Positions 1-8,414 of a stretch of DNA of 64,000 nucleotides are shown piece by piece (positions within the stretch are counted from its first letter, which is position 1; the number at the start of each line of letters is the position of its first letter). The translations under genes were made by a program, and so were the position numbers. The stretch is from the NCBI RefSeq assembly GCF_029392015.1, contig NZ_CP113925.1:2356001-2420000 (forward strand), written 5' to 3'. Source of the DNA: Bifidobacterium sp. ESL0728. GTDB lineage: Bacteria > Actinomycetota > Actinomycetes > Actinomycetales > Bifidobacteriaceae. A model generated the notes under the pieces. The model did no database searches. It saw nothing but the letters and a program-made list of their open reading frames with translations, and was not told where the DNA came from.

Positions 1-257
1 GTTCGCGCTCGTTTTTGCATTCAGGCTTACACCCGTCCTGCTCCTATGAGCACGTCGGCAAACCGACAATCGGAAACCGGTCCGGCCGCTTTCCGACAAA
101 AAGCATCATGCAAACCACCAGACAGATTGCGCATACCTCATTCCCCAAGACTATTGGGCATACGCCGACGTCCGACTTTTACATCCGATATATGGCAATA
201 TAGGACGTTCATAGCAAAAATATCTAAACAGATAAATTTTATCTATCTGAAAACGCC
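1..257. other. Non-coding left edge
   Basis: No convincing gene is seen in this stretch. Short open frames here lack ribosome-binding sites and have no recognisable product. It becomes AT-rich after about 170 and leads into the promoter region of the permease gene. It may be the end of an intergenic region whose upstream gene lies outside the window. Confidence 0.5.
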
Positions 258-302
258 GGAAACGTTTTACAGTTTGACGTGAATCGATTCTCGTCATATA
301 TT
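258..302 (+). promoter_or_regulatory. Promoter with LacI-type operator for the sucrose operon
   Basis: A CG-centred palindrome, GGAAACGTTTTAC (258-270), sits just upstream of a good sigma-70-like promoter: TTGACG at 274-279, 17 bp spacer, TATATT at 297-302. LacI-family regulators (CscR type) bind such ACGT-centred sites, so regulation of the permease/fructosidase pair is inferred. No lacI gene lies in the adjacent 2 kb of the window. Confidence 0.55.
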
Positions 303-402
303 TTTCGTATGTTTCTTGCTTATGGCAATGCCGCAGAAATCGGCAAGAACGGAAGTAAGAAGGGTATCGCGCGGCAGCGATGCCGAAAAGAAAGGTGACG
401 AA

Positions 403-1761
403 ATGGCAATCAAAGGCGCCAAGACGTACCGGAACCCCTCGTATCTCGAGAGCTCAACCGGTATCTTTATGTTCTTCTGCGCGTGGGGCATCTGGTGGTC
501 CTTCTTCTCCAGGTGGCTTACCGACCCGACCAAGGGCCTAGGGATGACCGCCCAGCAACAAGGCACTATCTACTCCATCAACTCGGCGGTAACGCTGGTC
601 ATCATGTTCGTCTACGGCGTTCTGCAAGACAACCTCGGCATCAAGCGCCGCCTGGTCGTCGTAGTCTCCTGCATCGCGGCCTGCGTCGGCCCGTTCGCCC
701 AGTTCATCTACACTCCTATGCTCAAGGCCGGCGGCACCACACGCATGATCGGCGTTTTCATCGGTTCCGTCGTTCTCTCCGCAGGCTTCATGGCCGGCTG
801 CTCCCTCTTCGAAGCGCTGACCGAACGCTATAGCCGCCACTTCGGCTTCGAATACGGCCAGTCCCGCGCCTGGGGCTCCTTCGGCTACGCGGTCGTCGCC
901 CTCATTGCCGGCCCGCTTTTCAACATCGACATGCGCCTGAACTTCTGGCTCGGCTCGCTCTTCGGCCTCGGCATGATCTGCATCTACGCCTTCTGGCGCC
1001 CGGCAGAACAGAAGGAAGAGCTCAAGAAAGAAGCCGATCCGAACGCACCGCGCACCAACCCGACCGTCAAGGAAATGGTCTCCGTGCTCGGCATGGGCTC
1101 GCTGTGGGCACTGATCGTCTTCATGTTCTTCACCAACACTTTCTACACGGTCTTCGACCAGCAGATGTTCCCGAACTACTACACCAGCCTCTTCCACACC
1201 ACCGCCGAAGGCAACAACTGGTACTCCGTCCTGAACGCGGCAGAAGTGTTCTGCGAATCCGCAATGATGGGCGTCGTCCCGGTGATCATGGACCATATCG
1301 GCGTGCGCAACTCCCTGCTGCTCGGGGCTGTGGTGATGTTCCTGCGTATCGGCTTGTGCGGCGTCTTCCATGACCCGGTGATGATCTCCGTGGTCAAGAT
1401 GTTCCACGCCATCGAGACCCCGCTCTTCAGCCTTCCGGCCTTCCGTTACTTCACGTTGCATTACGATACGAAACTATCGGCGACACTATATATGGTCGGC
1501 TTCCAGATTGCCTCCCAGCTGGGCCAGGTCATCATGTCGAACCCGCTCGGCCTGCTTCGCGACCGCCTCGGCGCCCGTCCGACCTTCTTCGTCATCTCCG
1601 GCATCGTCCTTCTTGCTTTGATTTACGGATTCTTCGTGATTAAGAGGGATGACCAACAGGTGGGCGGCGACCCGTTCATCCGCATCAAGGACCGCAAGAA
1701 GGCCGAAGCGCAAGGCGAGGCCATCCAGGCTGAAGCCGCCAACGACCAGCTCCCGGCCTGA
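403..1761 (+). CDS. cscB: Sucrose/oligosaccharide:H+ symporter (LacY/CscB family)
   Basis: Major-facilitator-superfamily permease of the oligosaccharide:H+ symporter (LacY-like) family, expected to import sucrose or short fructo-oligosaccharides at the cytoplasmic membrane. The N-terminus has the family pattern of an Asn-Pro-Ser-Tyr stretch followed by FFCAWGIWWSFF in TM1, and about twelve hydrophobic segments follow over 452 residues, the usual length. An upstream in-frame ATG exists at 316, but 403 is chosen because GAAAGGTGA lies directly before it and the protein then starts like CscB/LacY. It is followed 153 bp downstream by a GH32 fructosidase in the same direction, the classic cscBA arrangement, which supports sucrose/FOS as substrate. 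A LacI-type operator and sigma-70-like promoter precede it. The exact substrate is inferred from context. Confidence 0.8.
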   Translation: MAIKGAKTYRNPSYLESSTGIFMFFCAWGIWWSFFSRWLTDPTKGLGMTAQQQGTIYSINSAVTLVIMFVYGVLQDNLGIKRRLVVVVSCIAACVGPFAQFIYTPMLKAGGTTRMIGVFIGSVVLSAGFMAGCSLFEALTERYSRHFGFEYGQSRAWGSFGYAVVALIAGPLFNIDMRLNFWLGSLFGLGMICIYAFWRPAEQKEELKKEADPNAPRTNPTVKEMVSVLGMGSLWALIVFMFFTNTFYTVFDQQMFPNYYTSLFHTTAEGNNWYSVLNAAEVFCESAMMGVVPVIMDHIGVRNSLLLGAVVMFLRIGLCGVFHDPVMISVVKMFHAIETPLFSLPAFRYFTLHYDTKLSATLYMVGFQIASQLGQVIMSNPLGLLRDRLGARPTFFVISGIVLLALIYGFFVIKRDDQQVGGDPFIRIKDRKKAEAQGEAIQAEAANDQLPA

Positions 1762-1914
1762 TTGCCAAATCGGCGCCGTGCCCATTTACCTCCGCACGGC
1801 GCTTTCCTTGAAAATTCCATAACGTCATAAGGCCTCCGCACCCATCAATTCAGGCGTGGGGGCCTTATGCGAATAAAGAACAATCACTATATGATAGTTA
1901 CGAGAAAGGCATCA

Positions 1915-3465
1915 ATGATGACTACTGAATCTCCCGTTTACACCCCGATTCGCGACCACGACGAGGAACTCGCCAAGGCCGAAGCCGGCGTCGAAACGCT
2001 CGCCCTCGAGCGCGACGACCGCTGGTACCCGAAGTACCACATCGCCTCGAACGGCGGCTGGATCAATGACCCGAACGGCCTGTGCTATTACAAGGGCCGT
2101 TGGCACGTCTACTACCAGCTTCATCCCTACGGCACACAGTGGGGCCCGATGCACTGGGGCCACGTCTCCAGCGCCGACATGGTTTCCTGGCGCCGCGAAC
2201 CCATCGCCATGGCTCCAAGCCTTGAACAGGAAAAGGACGGCGTCTTCTCCGGCTCGGCCGTGATCGACGACAACGGCAAGCTCAAGTTTTATTACACCGG
2301 CCATCGCTGGAACAACGGCAAGGACGACACGGACGGCCAGTGGCAGGTCCAGATGCTCGCCGAGGCCGAGGACGACGAGGCCACCAAGCTCGACAAGCTT
2401 GGCATGGTCATCGACTGCCCGCGCGAACGCGTCGATTCCCACTTCCGCGACCCGAAGGTCTGGAAGCAGGACGGTGTCTGGCACCTGATCCACGGCGTCT
2501 CCACCGCCGACCATCGCGGCCAGATCTGGGCCTATACCTCCAACGACATGATTCATTGGGAATTCCAAAACGTGCTCTACGACGACCCGGACCCGGACGT
2601 CTTCATGCTTGAGTGCCCCGACTTCTTCCCGCTGAAGGACAAGGACGGCAACACCAAGTGGGTCATCGTCTTCTCCGCCATGGGCTCGAAGGCCAAGGGC
2701 TACATGAACCGCAACGAAAACAACGCCGGCTACATGATCGGCACCTGGAAGCCGGGCGAGGCCTTCAAGCCGGAAACCGAGTTCCGTCTGCTTGATTGCG
2801 GCGCGAATTATTACGCTCCCCAGTCCTTCGAAGCCGACGGCCGGCGCATCATGTACGGCTGGATGAGCCCGTTTTCCGAAAGCGCCCCGATGCAGTCCGA
2901 CGGCTGGTGCGGCCAGATGACTTTGCCGCGCGAATGCTTCCTCGGTGAGGACGGCGATCTGCATACCGTGCCGGTTCCTGAAATCGAGAAGCTGCGCATC
3001 AACACCTTCGACCACGTCGCCCGCCCCATCGAGGCCAACGAAGAGGCGCTCGTCGATGAGGACGCCGAAGCCGTGGAAATCGAGCTCAACATCAACCTGA
3101 AAAACACGACCGCCGAGCGCGCGGGCCTCAAGGTCCACGCGACTCCCGACGGTTCCTACACCTACGTCGCTTACGACGCGCAGGCCGGCACCGTGGTCGT
3201 CGACCGCCAGGCTGCGGCCCGCGGCGACCGTGGCTACCGCGCGGCCAAGCTCACCGACACCGAACTGAACGCCGACCAGCTCAAGCTGCACGTTTACGTC
3301 GATCGCGGCTCCGTCGAGGTCTACATCAATGACGGCCTGCACGTGCTGAGCTCCTACAGCTACCCCTCCGAGGGCAAGCGTGCGGTCAAGCTTTCCGCCG
3401 AATCCGGCGTCCTCGCCGTCGACAAGCTCACGGTCCACGACATCAAGAGCATCGGGCTGGAGTAA
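1915..3465 (+). CDS. cscA: Beta-fructofuranosidase, GH32 (sucrose/FOS hydrolase)
   Basis: Cytoplasmic GH32 enzyme that hydrolyses the terminal beta-fructosyl bond of sucrose and fructo-oligosaccharides. All three signature blocks are present: WINDPNG with nucleophile Asp52, FRDPKV with transition-state Asp179, and ECPDFF with acid/base Glu233. A beta-sandwich C-terminal domain follows from about residue 350. There is no signal peptide. The start at 1915 follows GAGAAAGG; a more upstream in-frame ATG (1867) has no ribosome-binding site. Length (516 aa) is normal for bifidobacterial GH32. It is probably co-transcribed with the upstream permease, so import is followed by intracellular hydrolysis. 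It could equally be named sacA or fosC; sucrose versus FOS preference cannot be read from sequence. Confidence 0.9.
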   Translation: MMTTESPVYTPIRDHDEELAKAEAGVETLALERDDRWYPKYHIASNGGWINDPNGLCYYKGRWHVYYQLHPYGTQWGPMHWGHVSSADMVSWRREPIAMAPSLEQEKDGVFSGSAVIDDNGKLKFYYTGHRWNNGKDDTDGQWQVQMLAEAEDDEATKLDKLGMVIDCPRERVDSHFRDPKVWKQDGVWHLIHGVSTADHRGQIWAYTSNDMIHWEFQNVLYDDPDPDVFMLECPDFFPLKDKDGNTKWVIVFSAMGSKAKGYMNRNENNAGYMIGTWKPGEAFKPETEFRLLDCGANYYAPQSFEADGRRIMYGWMSPFSESAPMQSDGWCGQMTLPRECFLGEDGDLHTVPVPEIEKLRINTFDHVARPIEANEEALVDEDAEAVEIELNINLKNTTAERAGLKVHATPDGSYTYVAYDAQAGTVVVDRQAAARGDRGYRAAKLTDTELNADQLKLHVYVDRGSVEVYINDGLHVLSSYSYPSEGKRAVKLSAESGVLAVDKLTVHDIKSIGLE

Positions 3466-3613
3466 ACATCAGCAATAAGCAATAACTGAACTCAACAGAT
3501 AATTGGGCTCGTCGTCAGCACGTAACTGGCGACGAGCGCAATTCATAGATGCATTCAGTCCCGCAGCTCATACAGAAACCATCGAAAAAGGCTGCCATAC
3601 CTAAATCCTACGA

Positions 3614-3791
3614 TACGATTTGCGGCAACTTTATTGTACGATTTGCAGAAGTTCTGCAGTTCGATTTGCAGGAGTTCTGCAGTTCGATTTGCAGGAGTCC
3701 TACTGTATGATTTGCAGGAGTTCTACCGTTCGATTTTCTGAAGTCCTACAGTACGACTTTCGGGAGTTCTACCTTACAATTTGCGGGAATG
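3614..3791. repeat. 23-bp degenerate tandem repeat, about 7.7 units
   Basis: Seven complete and one partial unit with an exact 23-bp period begin at 3614, 3637, 3660, 3683, 3706, 3729, 3752 and 3775. Each unit starts T-A/T-C/T-GATTTGC-like and ends GTTCTGCAG/GTCCTACAG-like. Unit 2 holds a perfect short inverted repeat, GCAGAA-G-TTCTGC, degenerate in the others. It lies between the convergent GH32 and BspA-like genes. There are no spacers, so it is not CRISPR. Confidence 0.85.
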
Positions 3792-3837
3792 TTAGATAGC
3801 CGCGCAATAGAGTATGAACGAAAGACGAGGGTCACAA

Positions 3838-3875
3838 GTTGAGGGTCACAGATTACCGAACCTGTGACCCTCAAC
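3838..3875. terminator. Perfect 14-bp hairpin between convergent genes
   Basis: GTTGAGGGTCACAG (3838-3851) pairs perfectly with 3862-3875 across a 10-nt loop, just past the stop of the minus-strand surface protein gene. A short T-run follows only on the plus strand (CTTTT), so it may terminate transcripts from either side. GAGGGTCACAAGTTGAGGGTCACAG also shows a small direct repeat of GAGGGTCACA. Confidence 0.65.
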
Positions 3876-3895
3876 TATCCGCTTTTAATCGATGA

Positions 3896-6800
3896 TCAGC
3901 GACCACTTATCTCGTCGCTACGGTGCTGCGCGTAGACAAGATTGTTTCGGTTCGTGCCCGTGGCGGCATAGTAGGCAAGCACCGCCAGCACAGCCAGCAG
4001 GATTACCCACCACGGGAAGGCGGGATGCGCCTGCATGCCAGTCGCAGCCGAAGCAGTGGTATCGTCCTCGCAGTATTGCACGGTCGGCACCACATAGCCG
4101 GCTGCATCGATCACATACGCCGCGCCACCGACCTGGCTGCGAGGCACGCATACCGGCTTCTTCTTCGGCTTGCTTTGGCTACCGTTGCTTCCATTGGTAT
4201 TGCCGTTCTGCGGATTGCCTTGAACACCTTGAGGAGCCACAATCTGCGGCACACCCGCGATTCCTGCCAGCATCCGCTGAGCGCCGGCACCGAAGCGAGT
4301 CACCGGAGCGGCGGGAGCCTGACCTGCGAGAGCAGAAGCCGAAGGCAATCTGGAATTGCCACCAACGTTGCCATTCCCGTTGCCATTCCCGTTGCCGTTG
4401 CCCGTACCATTCCCGGCACCGGAATTGCCCGCATTCGCCGGATTACCGGACGTTCCGGGGTTGCCTGCACTACCTGTGTTGCCGGAGTTGCCGGAGTTGC
4501 CCGAATTGCCGGAGTTACCGGAATTGCCCGAGTTGCCCGAGTTGCCCGAGTTGCCCGAGTTGCCCGAGTTGCCGGAGTTGCCGGAATTTCCCGAGTTGCC
4601 CGAGTTGCCCGAGTTGCCGGAGTTTCCGGAATTACCCGAGTTGCCGGAGTTTCCGGAATTACCCGAGTTTCCAGAGTTTCCAGAGTTTCCAGAGTTGCCG
4701 GAGTTGCCGGAGTTGCCGGAGTTTCCGGAGTTGCCGGAGTTTCCGGAATTGCCGGGGCTGCTCGGATTACTTGTCCACATGGCGCGCACCACCTGCTCGC
4801 CGCCAGGTACCCACATCTGCGTGCTCGGGGCACTGATATCAGAAGTCGAATCGCCATCGCGCAGCCAGCCGACATTGGTGTGGTTGTTGTCTGTCAACGC
4901 CTGAGGCGACGTGAACGACAAGCCGTGCACACTGACGGGGTCCTCGGAACCGTCGACCTTAATCGGGTCTTCGGAGTCGGCGCCATACAGCGTCTTCGGA
5001 GCCATGGCGCTGTCGTCATACGGAGCCTTGGGCTTGGTGGCGTCAAGGCCGGCGAAATGCACCAGAGCCGCTTGCTCCCAAACGTAAGTGGCCTCGTACT
5101 TGTTGGTATTGGCCCGTGCCATCATGGCCTCGGTGGCACCGATTCCGGCCGCCCTGCCGCAGCTCGTCCAAGCCTCGTTCTGAGCGGTATAGCTTGAACC
5201 ATCGGAGGCGACGCACGTCTGCTTGGCATTGGGCTTGGCGCTGGCCTCGACCCACTGCCCGGTGTATTGGCTGAAACTGCGGGTAGCGCTCCCGGGCTCA
5301 ACGCCGCTGACGAAGTACTCCGGACGCAGCTCGGTCTTCGGTCCGACGGTCAACTGGCGCAGCTTGGCCGAGAAGCGCGGCTGGAAGCCGGTATTCGCCG
5401 TGGTGTCCCAACCGGTGAGGTCGAGCGCGGCCACATTGCTGTCACGCAACGGCAGCTCGATGCTGACATCGCTGTTGACCTTCCAGTTGGAAAGATCCAG
5501 CTTCATGCCGCCAGGCACGCCCGCGCCGGTGAATGTGCCGCTAAAGTTCTTGACCGCGCTGGCATCCCATCCGGAAAGATTCAGGTGTTTGAGGCTTGAG
5601 GTCCCTGCAAACAGATTGTTTGTCGTGGTCACCTGTTTGATATTCCAGCCCGAGAGATCAAGGCTTTCTAGCGCGGAGTCGCCGGAGAACATGTTGTCGA
5701 TGCCATAGTCGTAATGGTTGGTGCTGCCGCCGCCATCGTGCACTTCATGCTGATAATCCGAATGCACATTGGACAAGTCCCAGCCGCTCAGGTTCAATGA
5801 CATGAGCTTCGGGCAATCCTTGAACATGTTTATGACATTTGAGACATTGGAAGTATCCCATACCGAGCTGCCGGACTTGTGAGCCATGCTGCCGACGCTC
5901 GTCAGCACGGAATCACCGCTGAACATATCGGTCGCTTCGAAAAGATTGCCGGTATTCCAATTGCTGAGATCCAGAGACTCGAGCTTCGGGTCGTTCAGGA
6001 ACATTCTATTCATATACCCATTGCTACCGGTATCCCATTTCGAGACATCCAACGTCTTGAGGTTGGGCATGTTGCTGAACATATTTTGTGTGCCAAAAAC
6101 GCCACCCATGCTCCAACCGGCGACAGGCAGGGTCTCGGCGGCGCAGCCGTCAAACATATGGTCCACGTCAACCGACCGACCGGCGAAATCCCAATCCTTC
6201 AACGAGTCAAGCTCGACGCTGCCCGCATCCTTGCCGAAGTTCTGGAATGCGGAACTCATATCCGACATGCTCGAAATGTTCCAACTTGAAAGATCAAGCG
6301 TTGGGAGCTTATAGCAATTCTTGAACATGGAACCAATGGACTGTACCGAATCGGTCTTCCACGCAGAAATGCCTTTGATTTCGGTAAGTCTGGAGCAACC
6401 GCTGAACATGGTGTTCAGAGTATACGCCGAAGACATATCCCATCCGGAAAGATCAATGGAAGCAAGCTGGCTGCTCATATTCTTTTCTGAACCGGTCATG
6501 CCGTTGCCATGGTAAACAGGAATATCCATGGCGAAGACGTAGGACATGTCCCCGATGTTCTTCGTGTTCCAAGCGTGCAGATCGAGTTCAGACAACGCCC
6601 AATCGTCACAGAACATGGAAGAGATGCTTTTTACATTCGAAACCTGCAGCTTGCCGATGCCGCCGATTGATTTCAGGTCCTGATTGTAGGCGAACATTTC
6701 GCTGGCATCCGTGACGGCGTCCATGTGTATATTGTCGACGCCCGTCAGCTCGCTCAAGGATTCCGTGGACGGCGACTCACCCGCATATCCTTCCGCGCCG

Positions 6801-8185
6801 TGGAAAAGACCCTGCATCGAAATGACATGCGAGGTGTCCCAGGTGCCCATGACGCTCACATCTTTGAGGTCGCCGTCCAACGCGAACATTTCAGACATGT
6901 TCTTCAGACGCTCAAGCTTGAGGTTCTTCGCGCCGCCAATGCTCTTCAGACCGCGAGCATCATAGAACATACGCTTCATGTTCGTCACTTGGGAAAGGTT
7001 CCAATGCGAAAGCGCGCTGATTTCGGCAACAGGCGTCTCGGCGAACATTTCGCTCATATCAGTCACCTTCGAGGTGTCCCAATTTTTGATGAAAGCGGTG
7101 CCGGCAATCAGACTTCCATAGAACATCTTGCTCATGTTCATCACGTTGCTGGTGTCGAGCTTGCCCATCTGGTCGGAATCGAACAGACCCGGCGTTGTGA
7201 AATTGGCGAACAACGCCTTGCTATTGACGGGAAGAACCGTATGCTCCGGGTCAGCGAAGTTGATTTTGCTGCCGTCCGGCGTCGCATGGTCTCGGCTGTT
7301 ACTGTAAAACCAAGGGGCTTCGCTGGGAGCCCCCAGCGTTCCGGCACCGATATTGTAGAAATAAGAGACATTTCCCGCAGAATCGTTGGTTAGGGAAATC
7401 ATGTTTCTGGTAACAGCGGCATCTCCCCACTTGCTCGTGCTGACGGTTTCGGACCATTGGTCGTTGCGCACAATGTTGTACATATTCGGCGCATACACAC
7501 TGACCGATTTGACAAGTCCTATATTGGAGGAAAACGAAACCGTCGGCAGCGAGGTCGAATCAAAGGTCACAGAGTAGACAGGCGAACCATCCGGGTATGA
7601 ATACCCCCCATAATTATCCATTCCTTTAGAGGCGACCGAGGTCTGATTGCCGTCGGAAGCGCGATACGTATAGCTGCCGTTATCCTGGAAATCGAGTCGA
7701 GAACCGTCCGTCATCACGAACGTGAACGCCTTGCCCGCACCCTTGGTAAAAGCGACGGTCGGGATCGTGGGCTTCTGGCCAAACAACGAACTTGCGTTGG
7801 CTGCGTTGTTCCCTACCTGAGAAGTTCCACCTTGGACTGCAATCTGGGGCCGATCGGTCTTGTTCTGTGCCGTGGCCTGGGCCTGCGGCGCCGGCACGCT
7901 CGCAGCTCCCTTGGTCGACGTGCTTTTCAAACCATTGCCGTTTTGGGATTCCATTTGTGGCTTGGCTTTGGCCACACCGTCACCCTTATCGGTTGCCAGT
8001 CCACCATTCTTGACGGCCTCACCTTGATCATTCGTTTTCGCGCCATTCTGTTGGGCGGAGGAACCCTGCGAGGTTTCGTTTTCATTCAAGTCGCTCGCAT
8101 TGGCGGAAACACCGATAGTACCGCATAACATCGCGAAAGTAACGATCGAGCCAAGCAGCTTGACCAACTTCTTGTCAGTAGCCAT
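3896..8185 (-). CDS. Large BspA/DUF285-type surface protein with GNS repeats
   Basis: A 1429-residue secreted, membrane-anchored protein. Residues 1-30 form a signal peptide (KLLGSIVTFAMLCGTIGVSANA); residues 30-150 are Gln/Asn/Ala-rich. From about 320 to 930 there are many repeats of the BspA/DUF285 type (W-DTS-V-DM--MF pattern, for example WDTSKVTDMSEMF), a family known in bacterial surface proteins that bind host or matrix. A region near 1050-1140 resembles an InlB-type B repeat. Residues 1145-1234 are 30 consecutive GNS triplets, then GN-rich spacer. The C-terminus has Cys-Val-Pro...Cys, a WWVILLAVLAVLAYY membrane segment and a short basic tail; no LPxTG motif is seen. The start codon follows GAGAAG. 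Adhesion is inferred from the family; the ligand is unknown. Confidence 0.75.
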   Translation of the reverse strand: MATDKKLVKLLGSIVTFAMLCGTIGVSANASDLNENETSQGSSAQQNGAKTNDQGEAVKNGGLATDKGDGVAKAKPQMESQNGNGLKSTSTKGAASVPAPQAQATAQNKTDRPQIAVQGGTSQVGNNAANASSLFGQKPTIPTVAFTKGAGKAFTFVMTDGSRLDFQDNGSYTYRASDGNQTSVASKGMDNYGGYSYPDGSPVYSVTFDSTSLPTVSFSSNIGLVKSVSVYAPNMYNIVRNDQWSETVSTSKWGDAAVTRNMISLTNDSAGNVSYFYNIGAGTLGAPSEAPWFYSNSRDHATPDGSKINFADPEHTVLPVNSKALFANFTTPGLFDSDQMGKLDTSNVMNMSKMFYGSLIAGTAFIKNWDTSKVTDMSEMFAETPVAEISALSHWNLSQVTNMKRMFYDARGLKSIGGAKNLKLERLKNMSEMFALDGDLKDVSVMGTWDTSHVISMQGLFHGAEGYAGESPSTESLSELTGVDNIHMDAVTDASEMFAYNQDLKSIGGIGKLQVSNVKSISSMFCDDWALSELDLHAWNTKNIGDMSYVFAMDIPVYHGNGMTGSEKNMSSQLASIDLSGWDMSSAYTLNTMFSGCSRLTEIKGISAWKTDSVQSIGSMFKNCYKLPTLDLSSWNISSMSDMSSAFQNFGKDAGSVELDSLKDWDFAGRSVDVDHMFDGCAAETLPVAGWSMGGVFGTQNMFSNMPNLKTLDVSKWDTGSNGYMNRMFLNDPKLESLDLSNWNTGNLFEATDMFSGDSVLTSVGSMAHKSGSSVWDTSNVSNVINMFKDCPKLMSLNLSGWDLSNVHSDYQHEVHDGGGSTNHYDYGIDNMFSGDSALESLDLSGWNIKQVTTTNNLFAGTSSLKHLNLSGWDASAVKNFSGTFTGAGVPGGMKLDLSNWKVNSDVSIELPLRDSNVAALDLTGWDTTANTGFQPRFSAKLRQLTVGPKTELRPEYFVSGVEPGSATRSFSQYTGQWVEASAKPNAKQTCVASDGSSYTAQNEAWTSCGRAAGIGATEAMMARANTNKYEATYVWEQAALVHFAGLDATKPKAPYDDSAMAPKTLYGADSEDPIKVDGSEDPVSVHGLSFTSPQALTDNNHTNVGWLRDGDSTSDISAPSTQMWVPGGEQVVRAMWTSNPSSPGNSGNSGNSGNSGNSGNSGNSGNSGNSGNSGNSGNSGNSGNSGNSGNSGNSGNSGNSGNSGNSGNSGNSGNSGNSGNSGNSGNSGNSGNSGNTGSAGNPGTSGNPANAGNSGAGNGTGNGNGNGNGNGNVGGNSRLPSASALAGQAPAAPVTRFGAGAQRMLAGIAGVPQIVAPQGVQGNPQNGNTNGSNGSQSKPKKKPVCVPRSQVGGAAYVIDAAGYVVPTVQYCEDDTTASAATGMQAHPAFPWWVILLAVLAVLAYYAATGTNRNNLVYAQHRSDEISGR
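4484..4753 (-). repeat. 30 x 9-bp repeat coding (Gly-Asn-Ser)30
   Basis: Thirty uninterrupted 9-bp units encode Gly-Asn-Ser in the stalk of the BspA-like protein. Units alternate between a few synonymous forms (GGAGTTGCC, CGAGTTGCC, GGAATTGCC and similar on the plus strand), grouped in runs, which indicates repeated in-frame duplication. The stretch is a likely hotspot for length variation that sets how far the adhesive domain stands off the cell. Confidence 0.95.
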
Positions 8186-8354
8186 TTCTTCTCATTCCCA
8201 AAAATACAAACCGATATTTTTTATTACTTATTATTATTATGTACTACGGGAGGATATTTTGCAAATCGAGTGTCAAACGATAGACATCTGTGACCGAACG
8301 TTTGCCCGCTCCAGAGCGGCATCATCGCCGCTTTACGAAACAGCCCACAACAAG

Positions 8355-8392
8355 AGACGGACTGTTGGCCACCCAAGGCCAACGGTCCGTCT
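8355..8392 (-). terminator. Hairpin downstream of the aminotransferase-like gene
   Basis: AGACGGACTGTTGGCC (8355-8370) pairs with GGCCAACGGTCCGTCT (8377-8392) with one mismatch and a 6-nt loop. It lies just after the 3' end of the permease/PLP-enzyme operon on the minus strand. The T-tract is weak. The rest of 8186-8354 is AT-rich leader for the BspA-like gene. Confidence 0.6.
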
Positions 8393-8414
8393 GACTTGAC
8401 TTCAATTAACTCAT

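Noticed and set aside
1912..3438. Long antisense open frame opposite the GH32 gene (also 538-1461 and 8586-9734)
   Set aside because: High-GC third-codon bias produces long shadow frames; they have no ribosome-binding site and low-complexity products.
3614..3791. Possible CRISPR array
   Set aside because: Repeats are directly adjacent with no unique spacers and no cas genes nearby.
4356..4904. Plus-strand frame with Pro-Glu-Leu repeats
   Set aside because: It is the antisense shadow of the Gly-Asn-Ser repeats of the surface protein.
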